Shown here piece after piece: positions 42,651 through 50,321 of a DNA stretch of 64,000 nt. Numbering within the stretch: the first letter of the stretch is position 1; each line of letters opens with the position of its first letter. Source of the stretch: DATBGO01 sp050011895. GTDB taxonomy: Bacteria > Actinomycetota > Actinomycetes > Streptosporangiales > Streptosporangiaceae. Both the position numbers and the translations under genes were made by a program. Where the stretch lies: contig JBEKIF010000013.1 of NCBI GenBank assembly GCA_050011895.1, positions 75,964 through 139,963 on the forward strand, read 5' to 3'. The notes beneath the pieces are model-generated. The model was not told the origin of the DNA, did no database searches, and saw nothing but the letters and a program-made list of their open reading frames with translations.

Positions 42651-44669
42651 GTGCTGGTCCGAGCCGAGCCGGGGGGGCCGCGCATGAGGCGGGTCATCCT
42701 GTCAGCCGCCGGGGTGATCGTGGCGCTGCTGCTCCAGCTGACGGTGGTGAACAGGCTGCCCTGGCCCGGAGCGGGCACCCCCGATCTGGTCCTGCTTATG
42801 GTGGTTGCGCTTGGACTGAATGGCCGTCCGGCGGCGGGCGCGGTGACCGGCTTCCTGGCCGGCCTCAGCCTCGATATCGCTCCGCCGGCTAGCTACCTGA
42901 CTGGCGAGTACGCGCTGGTGTTCTGTGTCGTCGGCTATGGCTGCGGGCTGCTGCGCGGACTGTGCGGCGATTCCGTGTGGCGGTCGGTAACCGCTGCGGT
43001 GGCCGCCGCGGCAGCGGGCGAGGCCCTCGTTAGCGCCGTCGGCCTGCTGGTCGGCGACCCGCAGGTCAGCTGGCTGGCGATCCGGCACGTGCTGCCATCG
43101 TCCGTCGCCTACGACGCGGCTTTGAGCCCGTTCGTCCTGTACCTCGTCATCCGGGTGCTGGCCTGGGCGGGCGCGGTCGGGCCCGGGAATCAGATGGCCG
43201 CCGCCCAGCTTGCGCAAGCGCTCTCGCCTGCGCAGGCCAGGGCTGCGTCTGCCGCCCTGCCCCACGGCGCCGGGCTGCTCGGCGGTGCCGGATGGCTGGC
43301 CGGGCCGAAGGGATCTCGCGGTGGCTCGAGGGGCGGCTCACCGGTGCGGGTGCCGCGGCTGCGGGAAGCCGCGGCCAGGTCGCGCGATGGCTGGATCGGC
43401 GGCCGCCCTGCGTCCTGGCGGGCAGCTGGCCCCCGGACCGGCACCGGGCGGCCGCTGCGGCTGCGCCCCGGTTCTGGGCAGGCCGGTTCGTCCGCTGCCG
43501 TCCCGCTGCGCCGGGAGCTGCAACGGCGCCCGGTGAACCTGCGCCTGGGCAGCCGCCGCGCGGGCGCGGCCAGGTCAGGCACTGGGTGGTCAGGCCCGGC
43601 AGTCCGGCGGCAGGGCAGTTCCGGGCCCGGTGGGCCGTCCTTTCGCGGCGGCCACGGGCCGCCCGGCAAGGCCTTCCGCGGCGGCGGCTCCGGCGGCGCC
43701 GCCCTCCGCTCACGCGGGCCCGGCTCGGGCAGCCCGGCCCTGCGCGGCGGACCCGGGCCGCGCGGCAAGGCGTTCCGCGGGGCGTCGGGTGCAAGCGGGT
43801 CGGCCTTCCGCGGGAGTTCGGGCCCGGCTGGGTCGGCTTTCCGCGGGAGTCCGGGCCGGGCCGGGTCGGTCCTCCGCGGGAGTTCGGGCCCGGCTGGGTC
43901 GGCTTTCCGCGGGAGTCCGGGCCGGGGCGGGTCGGTTTTCCGCGGGCGTCCGGGCCGGGCTGGGTCGGCTTTCCGCGGGAGTTCGGGCCCGGCTGGGTCG
44001 GCCTTCCGCCGGAGGTCGGGCCGGGCCGGGCCGGCCTTCAGATCTCGCGGGTCCGGCCCGGGCGGCCCGGCGCTGCGCGGCGGCGGTCATGGCCCCCCGG
44101 CCAAAGCGTTCCGGCGTCGCGGCAGGCCCGGCCCGGCCTTCCGCGGCCGCAGGCCCGGGCCGCGCCGGTCGCTATTGGCCGGCTCGGGTGCGCCAGCCCG
44201 CGCGGCGAGGTTCCGGCCGGACTCCCGGCTGACCGGGGGATCGGCATTCGGCTCGCCCAGGCGGGTGCTGACCGCCCGGCCGGTGACGCTGCGGCTGCGC
44301 GCCCCGCGGCGTCGCGACGGAGTGCTGAGCAGCGGCCTGGCTCTCGGTGCGAGGCGGCGCCGGGGCAGCTCCGCCCGCCCGGTCCGGCTGCGGCTCGGCG
44401 GCTCGCGGCGCGGTGACGGGATGGTGGCTGGCCTGGCGCCGGCCGGCCGGCGGTTCACCCAAGGGTCCCGGCGGGCCGCCCCGCGATTCCGGGCGCGTTC
44501 CGGCAGCCGCGCCGCGCTGCGCGGCAGGCGGCCCGTGCTCGGTTCCGGCAAGCAGGCCAGGTTCCGCTCGGGCAGGCGTTCGCTGCTGACCGGCTGGACG
44601 CGGCGCAGGCTCGGCACCCGCTCGGCGCTCTGGCGGGCCGGCGGCAGCCGTGCCGGGAGCCGGTCGTGA
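42651..44669 (+). CDS. mreD: MreD with a giant basic Gly/Ser/Arg repeat tail
   Basis: The GTG at 42651 has GGAGG 7 bases upstream, overlapping the mreC stop region; ATG 42684 is an alternative. The protein has 672 residues, whereas MreD is normally about 160-250. Residues ~12-185 are a regular MreD with five helices (LSAAGVIVALLLQLTVVNRL, LVLLMVVALGL, VTGFLAGLSLDIAPPA, FCVVGYGCGLLRGL, YDAALSPFVLYLVIRVLAW). Residues ~190-672 are a hyperbasic tail: PGGPSFRGG blocks, about eight 11-residue units of RGSSGPAGSAF type, then Arg-rich RPVTLRLRAPRRR-like blocks. The tail has no acidic stretches and should be cytoplasmic and disordered. The stop overlaps the mrdA GTG (GTGA), confirming that the frame is used to its end. 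Confidence 0.88.
   Translation: MLVRAEPGGPRMRRVILSAAGVIVALLLQLTVVNRLPWPGAGTPDLVLLMVVALGLNGRPAAGAVTGFLAGLSLDIAPPASYLTGEYALVFCVVGYGCGLLRGLCGDSVWRSVTAAVAAAAAGEALVSAVGLLVGDPQVSWLAIRHVLPSSVAYDAALSPFVLYLVIRVLAWAGAVGPGNQMAAAQLAQALSPAQARAASAALPHGAGLLGGAGWLAGPKGSRGGSRGGSPVRVPRLREAAARSRDGWIGGRPASWRAAGPRTGTGRPLRLRPGSGQAGSSAAVPLRRELQRRPVNLRLGSRRAGAARSGTGWSGPAVRRQGSSGPGGPSFRGGHGPPGKAFRGGGSGGAALRSRGPGSGSPALRGGPGPRGKAFRGASGASGSAFRGSSGPAGSAFRGSPGRAGSVLRGSSGPAGSAFRGSPGRGGSVFRGRPGRAGSAFRGSSGPAGSAFRRRSGRAGPAFRSRGSGPGGPALRGGGHGPPAKAFRRRGRPGPAFRGRRPGPRRSLLAGSGAPARAARFRPDSRLTGGSAFGSPRRVLTARPVTLRLRAPRRRDGVLSSGLALGARRRRGSSARPVRLRLGGSRRGDGMVAGLAPAGRRFTQGSRRAAPRFRARSGSRAALRGRRPVLGSGKQARFRSGRRSLLTGWTRRRLGTRSALWRAGGSRAGSRS
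43776..44044 (+). repeat. 33-bp tandem repeats inside mreD
   Basis: About eight units encode alternating RGSSGPAGSAF and RGSPGRAGSVF. Each unit contains TTCCGCGGGAGTTCGGGCCC or a close variant. Unit length is a multiple of 3, so copy number can change without breaking mreD. The complementary strand is also open through the array, which is a by-product of the repeat. Confidence 0.85.
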
Positions 44670-46792
44670 TCCCCGCATCCAGGCGGCGCCTGGCGGTGCT
44701 GCACGTGCTTGTGGCCGCATTGCTGATCGGGCTCGGGGTGCGCGTCTGGAATATTCAGATCGCATCGGGTGCGTCCTACGCCAGCCAGGCCAGCCAGGAC
44801 CGGCTCAGGAACGTCATCGTGCCTGCGGTGCGCGGCGAGATCGTCGACGACAGCGGCCAGCCGCTGGTGGACAACCGCTCGACGCTGGTGGTCGCGGTCA
44901 ACATGTCCGAGGTGTCCAGGCAGCAGGACGGGGGAGCGGCGGAACTCAGCAGGCTGGCCCGCCTGCTCGGCATCCGTGACAAGTTGCTGACCCAGAAGGT
45001 ACGGCTGTGCACGGTCGGAGTCCCGCAGCCCTGCTGGCCAGGATCGCCGTATCAGCCCATCCCGGTAGCGGAGAACGTGCCTGACCAGGTGGCCTTGCAG
45101 GTGCTCGAGAGCCAGCGGGCGTTTCCCGGTGTCACGGCCCAGCTGCAGCCGGTGGTGCACTATCCGCAGCCGTCCGGCACCGACACTGCCCAGGTCCTCG
45201 GCTACCTGCAGCCGATCACCTCGCAGGAGGTGAAGCAGTTCGGCCTGCCGGTGACCGGTTTCTCCGGGACGGACCTGGTCGGCCAGGCCGGACTCGAACA
45301 GCAGTATGACCGCCAGCTGCGGGGCACCACCGGCGACATGAAGGTCTCGGTCGACGCCGCGGGTGATGTGACCGGCACCATCAGTCAGGTCCAGCCGAAA
45401 GCCGGCGATGACCTCGTCACCAGCATTAACGCGCAGCTCCAGCAGGACACCGAGAACGCTCTCGCCGGAGCGATCCACCGGACCGAGGCGGCTGGCAATA
45501 CCGGAGCGACCAGCGGGGCCGCTGTGGTGATGACCACCACGGGCCGGGTGCTCGCGATGGCCAGCTACCCGACCTACGATCCGAGCATCTGGACCGGCGG
45601 CATCTCGACCAGCGAGTTCAACGCGCTGTTCGGGACCAGGGACGCCGAGCCGATCCTGAACCGCGCGACCCAGGGCGAGTACGCACCCGGGTCGACCTGG
45701 AAGGTGACCACCGCCACTGCCGCCGTTGCCGACGGGTACAGCCTCTACGGCTCGTATGCCTGCCCTGGCTCGATGACCGTCGGCGGGCATACGTTCAATA
45801 ACGACAGCGCGGCGAACTCGGGCTACATGAGCCTGCACCAGGCGCTCGTGGTCTCCTGCGACACGGTCTTCTACGGGCTTGGCTACGACATGTGGCTGAC
45901 GGACGACCGGAAGGCAGACGACGTCACGAGCCCGAGGGCGCCGGTCCAGCGGATGCAGAAAATGGAGCTGGCGTGGGGCTTCGGCAAGGACACCGGCGTC
46001 GACCTGCCGGCCGAGAACCCGGGCACGGTGCCGACCAGGGAATGGCTGTACTACATGTGGAAGGACAACGCCCACAGCGGGCAGGACTGGTGCAAGTACG
46101 GCAGGGCCAATGGGACCTACATCCAGCAGATCGAGTACCAGGACTGCCAGTCAGGCAACATCTGGACGCCGGGCCAGGCCATCATCTCCGCCATCGGCCA
46201 GGGCTACGTCACCGTGACCCCGCTCCAGCTGGCCCGGGCCTACGCCGCGCTCGCCAACGGCGGCACCGTGTACAGCCCGCGGATCGGCGAGGCCCTGCTC
46301 AGCCCGGACGGCAAGACCGTGCAGAAGATCAATCCGCCGGTGGTTGGCCATCTGCCGGTCGCCAAGGGCACGCTGGCCTACATCAGGAGCGCGCTGGCCG
46401 GGGTAGTGACGTCGGGCACCGCCGCGTCCGCGTTCGGCGGGTTCCCGCTGGGCAGGGTGTGCCTGGCGGGCAAGACCGGTACCGCGCAGGTATTCGGCGG
46501 CCTGGCCACCTCGGTGTTCGCCTCGTTCGCCCCGTGCGGCGATCCCAAGTATGTCGTGATCATGATGATCCCCAAGTCCGGCTTTGGCGCCGACGTCTCC
46601 GCCCCGGCCGTCCGGCAGATCTGGGACTCCCTCTACGGCCTCGAAGGCCATAAGGCGGCCCTCCCAGGCGGCAACCTGCCGCCGCTGCCGCACATCAACG
46701 GAGCCGGGCAGGTCGTGAGCTCGGCCGCCCCCGCGGGCAAGAAGACCCGGTCCCATCCGGCCCCGGGCCGATCACCCGGGGGGCGCCCATGA
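44666..46792 (+). CDS. mrdA: Penicillin-binding protein 2 (elongasome transpeptidase)
   Basis: The GTG at 44666 overlaps the mreD stop. The protein has 708 residues. A short cytoplasmic tail and one helix (LAVLHVLVAALLIGLGVRVW) precede the pedestal domain with VPAVRGEIVDDSGQPLVDNR. The transpeptidase has SxxK at EYAPGSTWKVTT, a VVSCDTVFY motif (SxD in place of SxN, as in relatives), and KTG at CLAGKTGTAQV. Cys-containing loops (VRLCTVGVPQPCWPGS and DWCKYG ... YQDCQSG) may form disulfides outside. It cross-links peptidoglycan made by RodA. The Ala/Pro/Gly C-terminal tail is disordered. Confidence 0.95.
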   Translation: MIPASRRRLAVLHVLVAALLIGLGVRVWNIQIASGASYASQASQDRLRNVIVPAVRGEIVDDSGQPLVDNRSTLVVAVNMSEVSRQQDGGAAELSRLARLLGIRDKLLTQKVRLCTVGVPQPCWPGSPYQPIPVAENVPDQVALQVLESQRAFPGVTAQLQPVVHYPQPSGTDTAQVLGYLQPITSQEVKQFGLPVTGFSGTDLVGQAGLEQQYDRQLRGTTGDMKVSVDAAGDVTGTISQVQPKAGDDLVTSINAQLQQDTENALAGAIHRTEAAGNTGATSGAAVVMTTTGRVLAMASYPTYDPSIWTGGISTSEFNALFGTRDAEPILNRATQGEYAPGSTWKVTTATAAVADGYSLYGSYACPGSMTVGGHTFNNDSAANSGYMSLHQALVVSCDTVFYGLGYDMWLTDDRKADDVTSPRAPVQRMQKMELAWGFGKDTGVDLPAENPGTVPTREWLYYMWKDNAHSGQDWCKYGRANGTYIQQIEYQDCQSGNIWTPGQAIISAIGQGYVTVTPLQLARAYAALANGGTVYSPRIGEALLSPDGKTVQKINPPVVGHLPVAKGTLAYIRSALAGVVTSGTAASAFGGFPLGRVCLAGKTGTAQVFGGLATSVFASFAPCGDPKYVVIMMIPKSGFGADVSAPAVRQIWDSLYGLEGHKAALPGGNLPPLPHINGAGQVVSSAAPAGKKTRSHPAPGRSPGGRP

Positions 46793-48132
46793 GCTCGATC
46801 CGCGGGTCGTCCTGGCTGCGCAGCGCCCAGGGCCTCGGTTCCGGGCGGCGCGGAGCAGCCTACGGCAAGCTCCCGCCGGTCCGGCCGCCCGTGCAGCGCG
46901 CCACCAAGTACGGCAAGCTCGCGCCGGTCCGCCCCCCGGGGCAATCGCCCGGGGGCTCGCCGCTCGGCCAGCAGCCGCCGCGCAGGTCCCTGGCGGAGCG
47001 TGCGCTCTCCAGGCAGTCGCCGCTGCGTCACCTCGACTACGTGCTACTGGCCACGGTGCTCGCGCTCAGCCTGGTGGGGACGCTCCTCGTCTGGTCGGCC
47101 ACCCAGCCTGGCTTGCGGCTAGCCGGGGCCGACCCGCGGACCTACCTGTACAAGCAGCTGCTGAATATCGGGATCGGACTGATCCTGATGGCTATCGTGA
47201 GCATGCTCGACTATCGTCAGCTGCGCCTGTACGCACCGATTTTGTACGGCCTGTCCTGCCTGGGCCTGCTCGCGGTGCTCACCCCGCTCGGAACCGCCGT
47301 CAACGGCGCCACCGCCTGGATCTCGCTCCCCGTCGGGTTCCAGATCGAGCCGTCCGAGTTCGGCAAGCTGGCCATCATCCTGATGTCGGCGGCGGTACTC
47401 AGCGAACTGCGGCAGGCTGACAGCCGGCCGCGGATGCGGGCGGTCGCGCTGGCGATCGGCATTGCGGTCGTACCGATCGGCCTGGTCGTGCTCGAGCCGG
47501 ACCTGGGCGTCACGGTCCTCATGGCGGTCCTGGTCATCGGGCTCATCGCGCTGTCCGGGATCAGGCTGCGGTGGCTGGTCGGACTCGCCGTGGCCGCCAC
47601 CGCCGCGGTGCTGGCGGTGCTGAACCTGCACCTGCTGCAGACCTACCAGCTGCACCGGCTGACCGCGTTCCTCAATCCGTCGGCGGACCCCAGGGGAACC
47701 GGCTACAGCGCTGCGCAGGCCAAGATCGCCATCGGCTCGGGCGGCCTGTTCGGCCAGGGCCTGTTCCATGGCCAGCTGATCGCCGGAAACTTCGTTCCCG
47801 AGCAGCACACCGACTTCATCTTCGCGGTGGCGGGGGAGGAACTCGGCTTTGCCGGAGCGGTTCTGATCATCGGGCTGCTCGCCGTGCTGCTGCTGCGGGC
47901 GCTGCGGATCGCCGCCCGGGCCGACGATCAGTTCGGCATGCTCGTCGCGGCCGGGATAGCCATCTGGCTGGCCGTGCAGGCGTTCATCAATATCGGGATG
48001 ACGGTCGGGATCATGCCGGTGACGGGGCTGCCGCTGCCGTTCGTGTCGTACGGCGGCTCGGCCATGTTCGCCGACATGATCGCCGTGGGCGCGCTGAATG
48101 CCGTGCACAGGCACCGGTCCGTCTTCAGCTGA
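46789..48132 (+). CDS. rodA: Peptidoglycan glycosyltransferase RodA (SEDS family)
   Basis: The ATG at 46789 overlaps the mrdA stop. The protein has 447 residues. About 75 residues of basic cytoplasmic tail contain a duplicated GKLPPVRPP / GKLAPVRPP motif. Ten helices follow. SEDS signatures are ATAWISLPVGFQIEPSEFGKL, VVLEPDLGVTVLM, GTGYSAAQAKIAIGSGG, PEQHTDFIFAVAGEELGF and GLPLPFVSYGGSAM. RodA polymerises lipid II and works with PBP2 encoded immediately upstream. Confidence 0.95.
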   Translation: MSSIRGSSWLRSAQGLGSGRRGAAYGKLPPVRPPVQRATKYGKLAPVRPPGQSPGGSPLGQQPPRRSLAERALSRQSPLRHLDYVLLATVLALSLVGTLLVWSATQPGLRLAGADPRTYLYKQLLNIGIGLILMAIVSMLDYRQLRLYAPILYGLSCLGLLAVLTPLGTAVNGATAWISLPVGFQIEPSEFGKLAIILMSAAVLSELRQADSRPRMRAVALAIGIAVVPIGLVVLEPDLGVTVLMAVLVIGLIALSGIRLRWLVGLAVAATAAVLAVLNLHLLQTYQLHRLTAFLNPSADPRGTGYSAAQAKIAIGSGGLFGQGLFHGQLIAGNFVPEQHTDFIFAVAGEELGFAGAVLIIGLLAVLLLRALRIAARADDQFGMLVAAGIAIWLAVQAFINIGMTVGIMPVTGLPLPFVSYGGSAMFADMIAVGALNAVHRHRSVFS

Positions 48133-48146
48133 CCCTGGACTGGTCC

Positions 48147-48161
48147 GGCCCCGAGGGGGCC
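48147..48161. terminator. Short GC hairpin between rodA and the convergent gene
   Basis: GGCCCC-GAG-GGGGCC forms a 6-bp stem 14 bp after the rodA stop. No U-tract follows. It could terminate rodA or serve both strands. Confidence 0.35.
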
Positions 48162-48233
48162 CGAGGGTTACCGCAGGTTCGGCTCCCGAGGGGTATGGCA
48201 GGGATCGCTACGGCCGGCCCTGCTGGGGCTCGG

Positions 48234-49841
48234 CTACGGCCGGGACCGCTGCGCGGTGACCGCCCACGGCGCTTCGGGCGCTTCGTCACGCTCCTCGTCG
48301 CCCGCGCCGCTGATCGGGCTGCAGCGGAGGCGATGAGCATCGTTGTCGCTGGTCAGGCAGCGGCCCGTCGGCAGGTCGAACTGCCAGCCGTGCATGGCGC
48401 AGGTCAGCGTCGTGCCGTTGATCTCGCCGAAACGGCTGAGGTCGCCGCGCAGATGCGGACAGCGGCGCTGCATGATCCAGTCGCCCAGCTTGATGTCCTC
48501 TTCGTCGTGGCTCTGGTCGGCGTACCAGCCTTCGGCGTACATCAGCCGGTCCGGCGCCAGGCACTTGAAGAACGTGTACACGTACTCGTTGAACTGGCCG
48601 ACCCTGCGGGCCCGGAACCGCATGCTCAGGAAGAGGCTATTGACCCAGTCGGTCTGGTGATCAGCGATCAGCCGCTCGACCAGCGGCCGTTCGATACTGA
48701 ACTCATAACGGCACGTCTCGCCGGCGAAGGCGCGGACCTCTCCGGCCGGGAAGTCGATGACGATCGGCTGGTCGCTGCCTGGCCTGAGCAGCACCGGCCC
48801 GGCGACGCCACGCCGGATATGATCGGCTAGCTCGAGCAGCGGCTCGAACCAGGCCTTGAGCTCGGCGAGCACGTCTATCCCGGCTACCGGCCAGCTGCGC
48901 TTATCCGACGCGATCCGGTCCGCCATTCGCGCGGCATAGCCGCGGAGATAACGCTCCTTGTCGGTGAATGGCTCCAGCGCCCGCTCGGCGCCCGCGGGCC
49001 AGTGCACCTCGAAGGTGTCCTGGTCCACCTCGAGCACCGCGCCCGGGGTCATCGGCTGGCCCCCTGCGATGCCCTGCTCACGCAGGTAGTCAAGGAAAAC
49101 CAGCTGGTCAGGAAAGGTATTGGCCGGGTCCCCGGTCAGGTCGTTAAAGGCGAAAAGGTCCTCATCAAGGAAGCAGGGCGGGCCGGCCGACGGCACGACG
49201 TGGCTGGCCCCGATGGCCTTGACGTAGCGGACCGCGCGGTCCAGGCCGTTAGCTCTTTTCGCCGCGCCGAACGAGCGTTTCGCCGCGTCAGGCAGCTCAT
49301 AGGTCCACGGCCACCAGATGGCTCCCGAGAACTGCAGCAGGTGCACGTCGTAGCTGCCGAAGGCCCGCAGCTCATCAAGGTCGGTCGGCCTGGCGTCGTT
49401 CTGGTTGAGGATCCGGGCGGTCCCGTCATCGACGGCCAGGGCCGAGTCCCCGAGCGGCCCGTCGGTCGGGGACAGCAGCGCCTGCACCATCAGCCGCAGC
49501 CCGTCCCTTTCGACCACCTTGCCGTTCGGCATCACCATGAACCGGGTGAAGCCCAGCCGCTCCAGCTCATCCCGCAGGTCCGGCACCGGGAAGTCGGGCA
49601 GCAGCACCGTTGCGCCGCGTGACACATGCGTGCTCAGCAACTCCGGGTCAAAATGGTCTTTGTGCAGGTGGGACACATACAGGTAGTCCACCTGCCCGTA
49701 GTGGTCCCAGTCCAGGCCGCTGTTGTCAGGGAAGACGAACCATGAGTCAAAGTACGCGGGATTCTTCCACGGGTCGCACAGGATCGTTCCGTGGCGCGTC
49801 TTGATGTACATACCAGCATGGCCCAGGCATGTGATCTGCAT
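48234..49841 (-). CDS. Metallo-beta-lactamase fold / Rieske [2Fe-2S] fusion protein
   Basis: The protein has 535 residues from an ATG at 49841 with a GGGAGTGGGATGC leader. Residues 1 to ~330 are an UlaG-like MBL fold: ITCLGHAGMYIKT, then SHLHKDHFDPE (HxHxDH-type metal site). Residues ~330-430 are a middle region with TDWVNSLFLSMRFRARR. Residues ~440-500 are a Rieske domain, with CPHLRGDLSRFGEINGTTLTCAMHGWQFD giving the Cys-His ... Cys-His pairs in parts CPHLRG and CAMHGW. The pairing of an MBL and a Rieske domain is also found, in reversed order, in CMP-Neu5Ac hydroxylase, so a Rieske-dependent hydroxylase is possible. No ferredoxin or reductase gene adjoins it. A 25-bp inverted repeat lies 73 bp upstream. 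Confidence 0.88.
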   Translation of the reverse strand: MQITCLGHAGMYIKTRHGTILCDPWKNPAYFDSWFVFPDNSGLDWDHYGQVDYLYVSHLHKDHFDPELLSTHVSRGATVLLPDFPVPDLRDELERLGFTRFMVMPNGKVVERDGLRLMVQALLSPTDGPLGDSALAVDDGTARILNQNDARPTDLDELRAFGSYDVHLLQFSGAIWWPWTYELPDAAKRSFGAAKRANGLDRAVRYVKAIGASHVVPSAGPPCFLDEDLFAFNDLTGDPANTFPDQLVFLDYLREQGIAGGQPMTPGAVLEVDQDTFEVHWPAGAERALEPFTDKERYLRGYAARMADRIASDKRSWPVAGIDVLAELKAWFEPLLELADHIRRGVAGPVLLRPGSDQPIVIDFPAGEVRAFAGETCRYEFSIERPLVERLIADHQTDWVNSLFLSMRFRARRVGQFNEYVYTFFKCLAPDRLMYAEGWYADQSHDEEDIKLGDWIMQRRCPHLRGDLSRFGEINGTTLTCAMHGWQFDLPTGRCLTSDNDAHRLRCSPISGAGDEERDEAPEAPWAVTAQRSRP

Positions 49842-50269
49842 CCCACTCCCTCAGTGATGTGCTGCAGCGTGCTTCCGCCCGGAGGGAAACCACGTGATCA
49901 TCTCCGTAGATGGCTGCGTCCATCTAGCTAGGACGCAGTTCTAGCACGATTGGTTGGGCTTGCGGTGGCAGCGACACGGCCGCGATGCCCGGCGACCAAC
50001 GCCTTGCCCGTTCTGTCCCGCCAATCTGCAGCGCTGCGCTGGCGTCGCCTGCCCCTCGGCTGAGCGGCCGGCTTACTCGCCCTGGCTGAGTCGATCGTCT
50101 GACAATACCGTGGCAGCCGGCCGCGCCGCGCCGGGCGGTGCCGCGGCCGTGGTGGCGGCCTGCCCGGCCGCCCGGTCCATCGCGCCCTCGAGCCGGGAGC
50201 GGACCAGCCCGACACAGCCACGGCGCTGCACCCGAACAGCAGGATCTGCGGCCGGCCTGCCGGGGTCTG
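49842..50269. other. Divergent gap between the MBL-Rieske gene and the radical SAM gene
   Basis: No convincing gene was found in this stretch. It holds the inverted repeat at 49914-49938 close to the minus-strand gene. The remainder (49955-50265) is GC-rich with open but featureless frames lacking ribosome sites. Confidence 0.4.
49914..49938. promoter_or_regulatory. Inverted repeat CTGCGTCC-N9-GGACGCAG
   Basis: Perfect 8-bp arms flank ATCTAGCTA. It lies 73-97 bp upstream of the minus-strand MBL-Rieske start, where an operator would be expected. It is not followed by a U-tract on either strand, so a terminator is less likely. Confidence 0.5.
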
Positions 50270-50297
50270 CGTGACCGGCGCCGCGGCGCCGGTCACG
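50270..50297. promoter_or_regulatory. 28-bp perfect palindrome upstream of the radical SAM gene
   Basis: CGTGACCGGCGCCG is followed directly by its exact complement CGGCGCCGGTCACG, with no spacer. It lies 25-52 bp before the ATG at 50322, covering the -35 region of the promoter below. Either a dimeric regulator's operator or a cruciform-prone site is inferred. Confidence 0.6.
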
Positions 50298-50309
50298 TCA
50301 TCGCGTCGG

Positions 50310-50321
50310 TACGCTGTAACG
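50310..50321 (+). promoter_or_regulatory. Leaderless-type -10 element
   Basis: TACGCT (50310-50315) ends 6 bases before the ATG at 50322 and no ribosome-binding site is present. This is the spacing seen for leaderless mRNAs in actinobacteria. It also decides the start of the radical SAM gene. Confidence 0.55.

Noticed and set aside
43710..44090. Minus-strand RTPAESRPS repeat protein opposite the mreD tail
   Set aside because: A repeat open in one frame with units of 33 bp is automatically open on the other strand; the mreD frame is anchored by both gene junctions.
44087..46075. 662-codon minus-strand frame opposite mrdA
   Set aside because: It mirrors mrdA and the mreD tail; mrdA has full SxxK/KTG motifs and coupled starts. 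The frame is a by-product of high GC.
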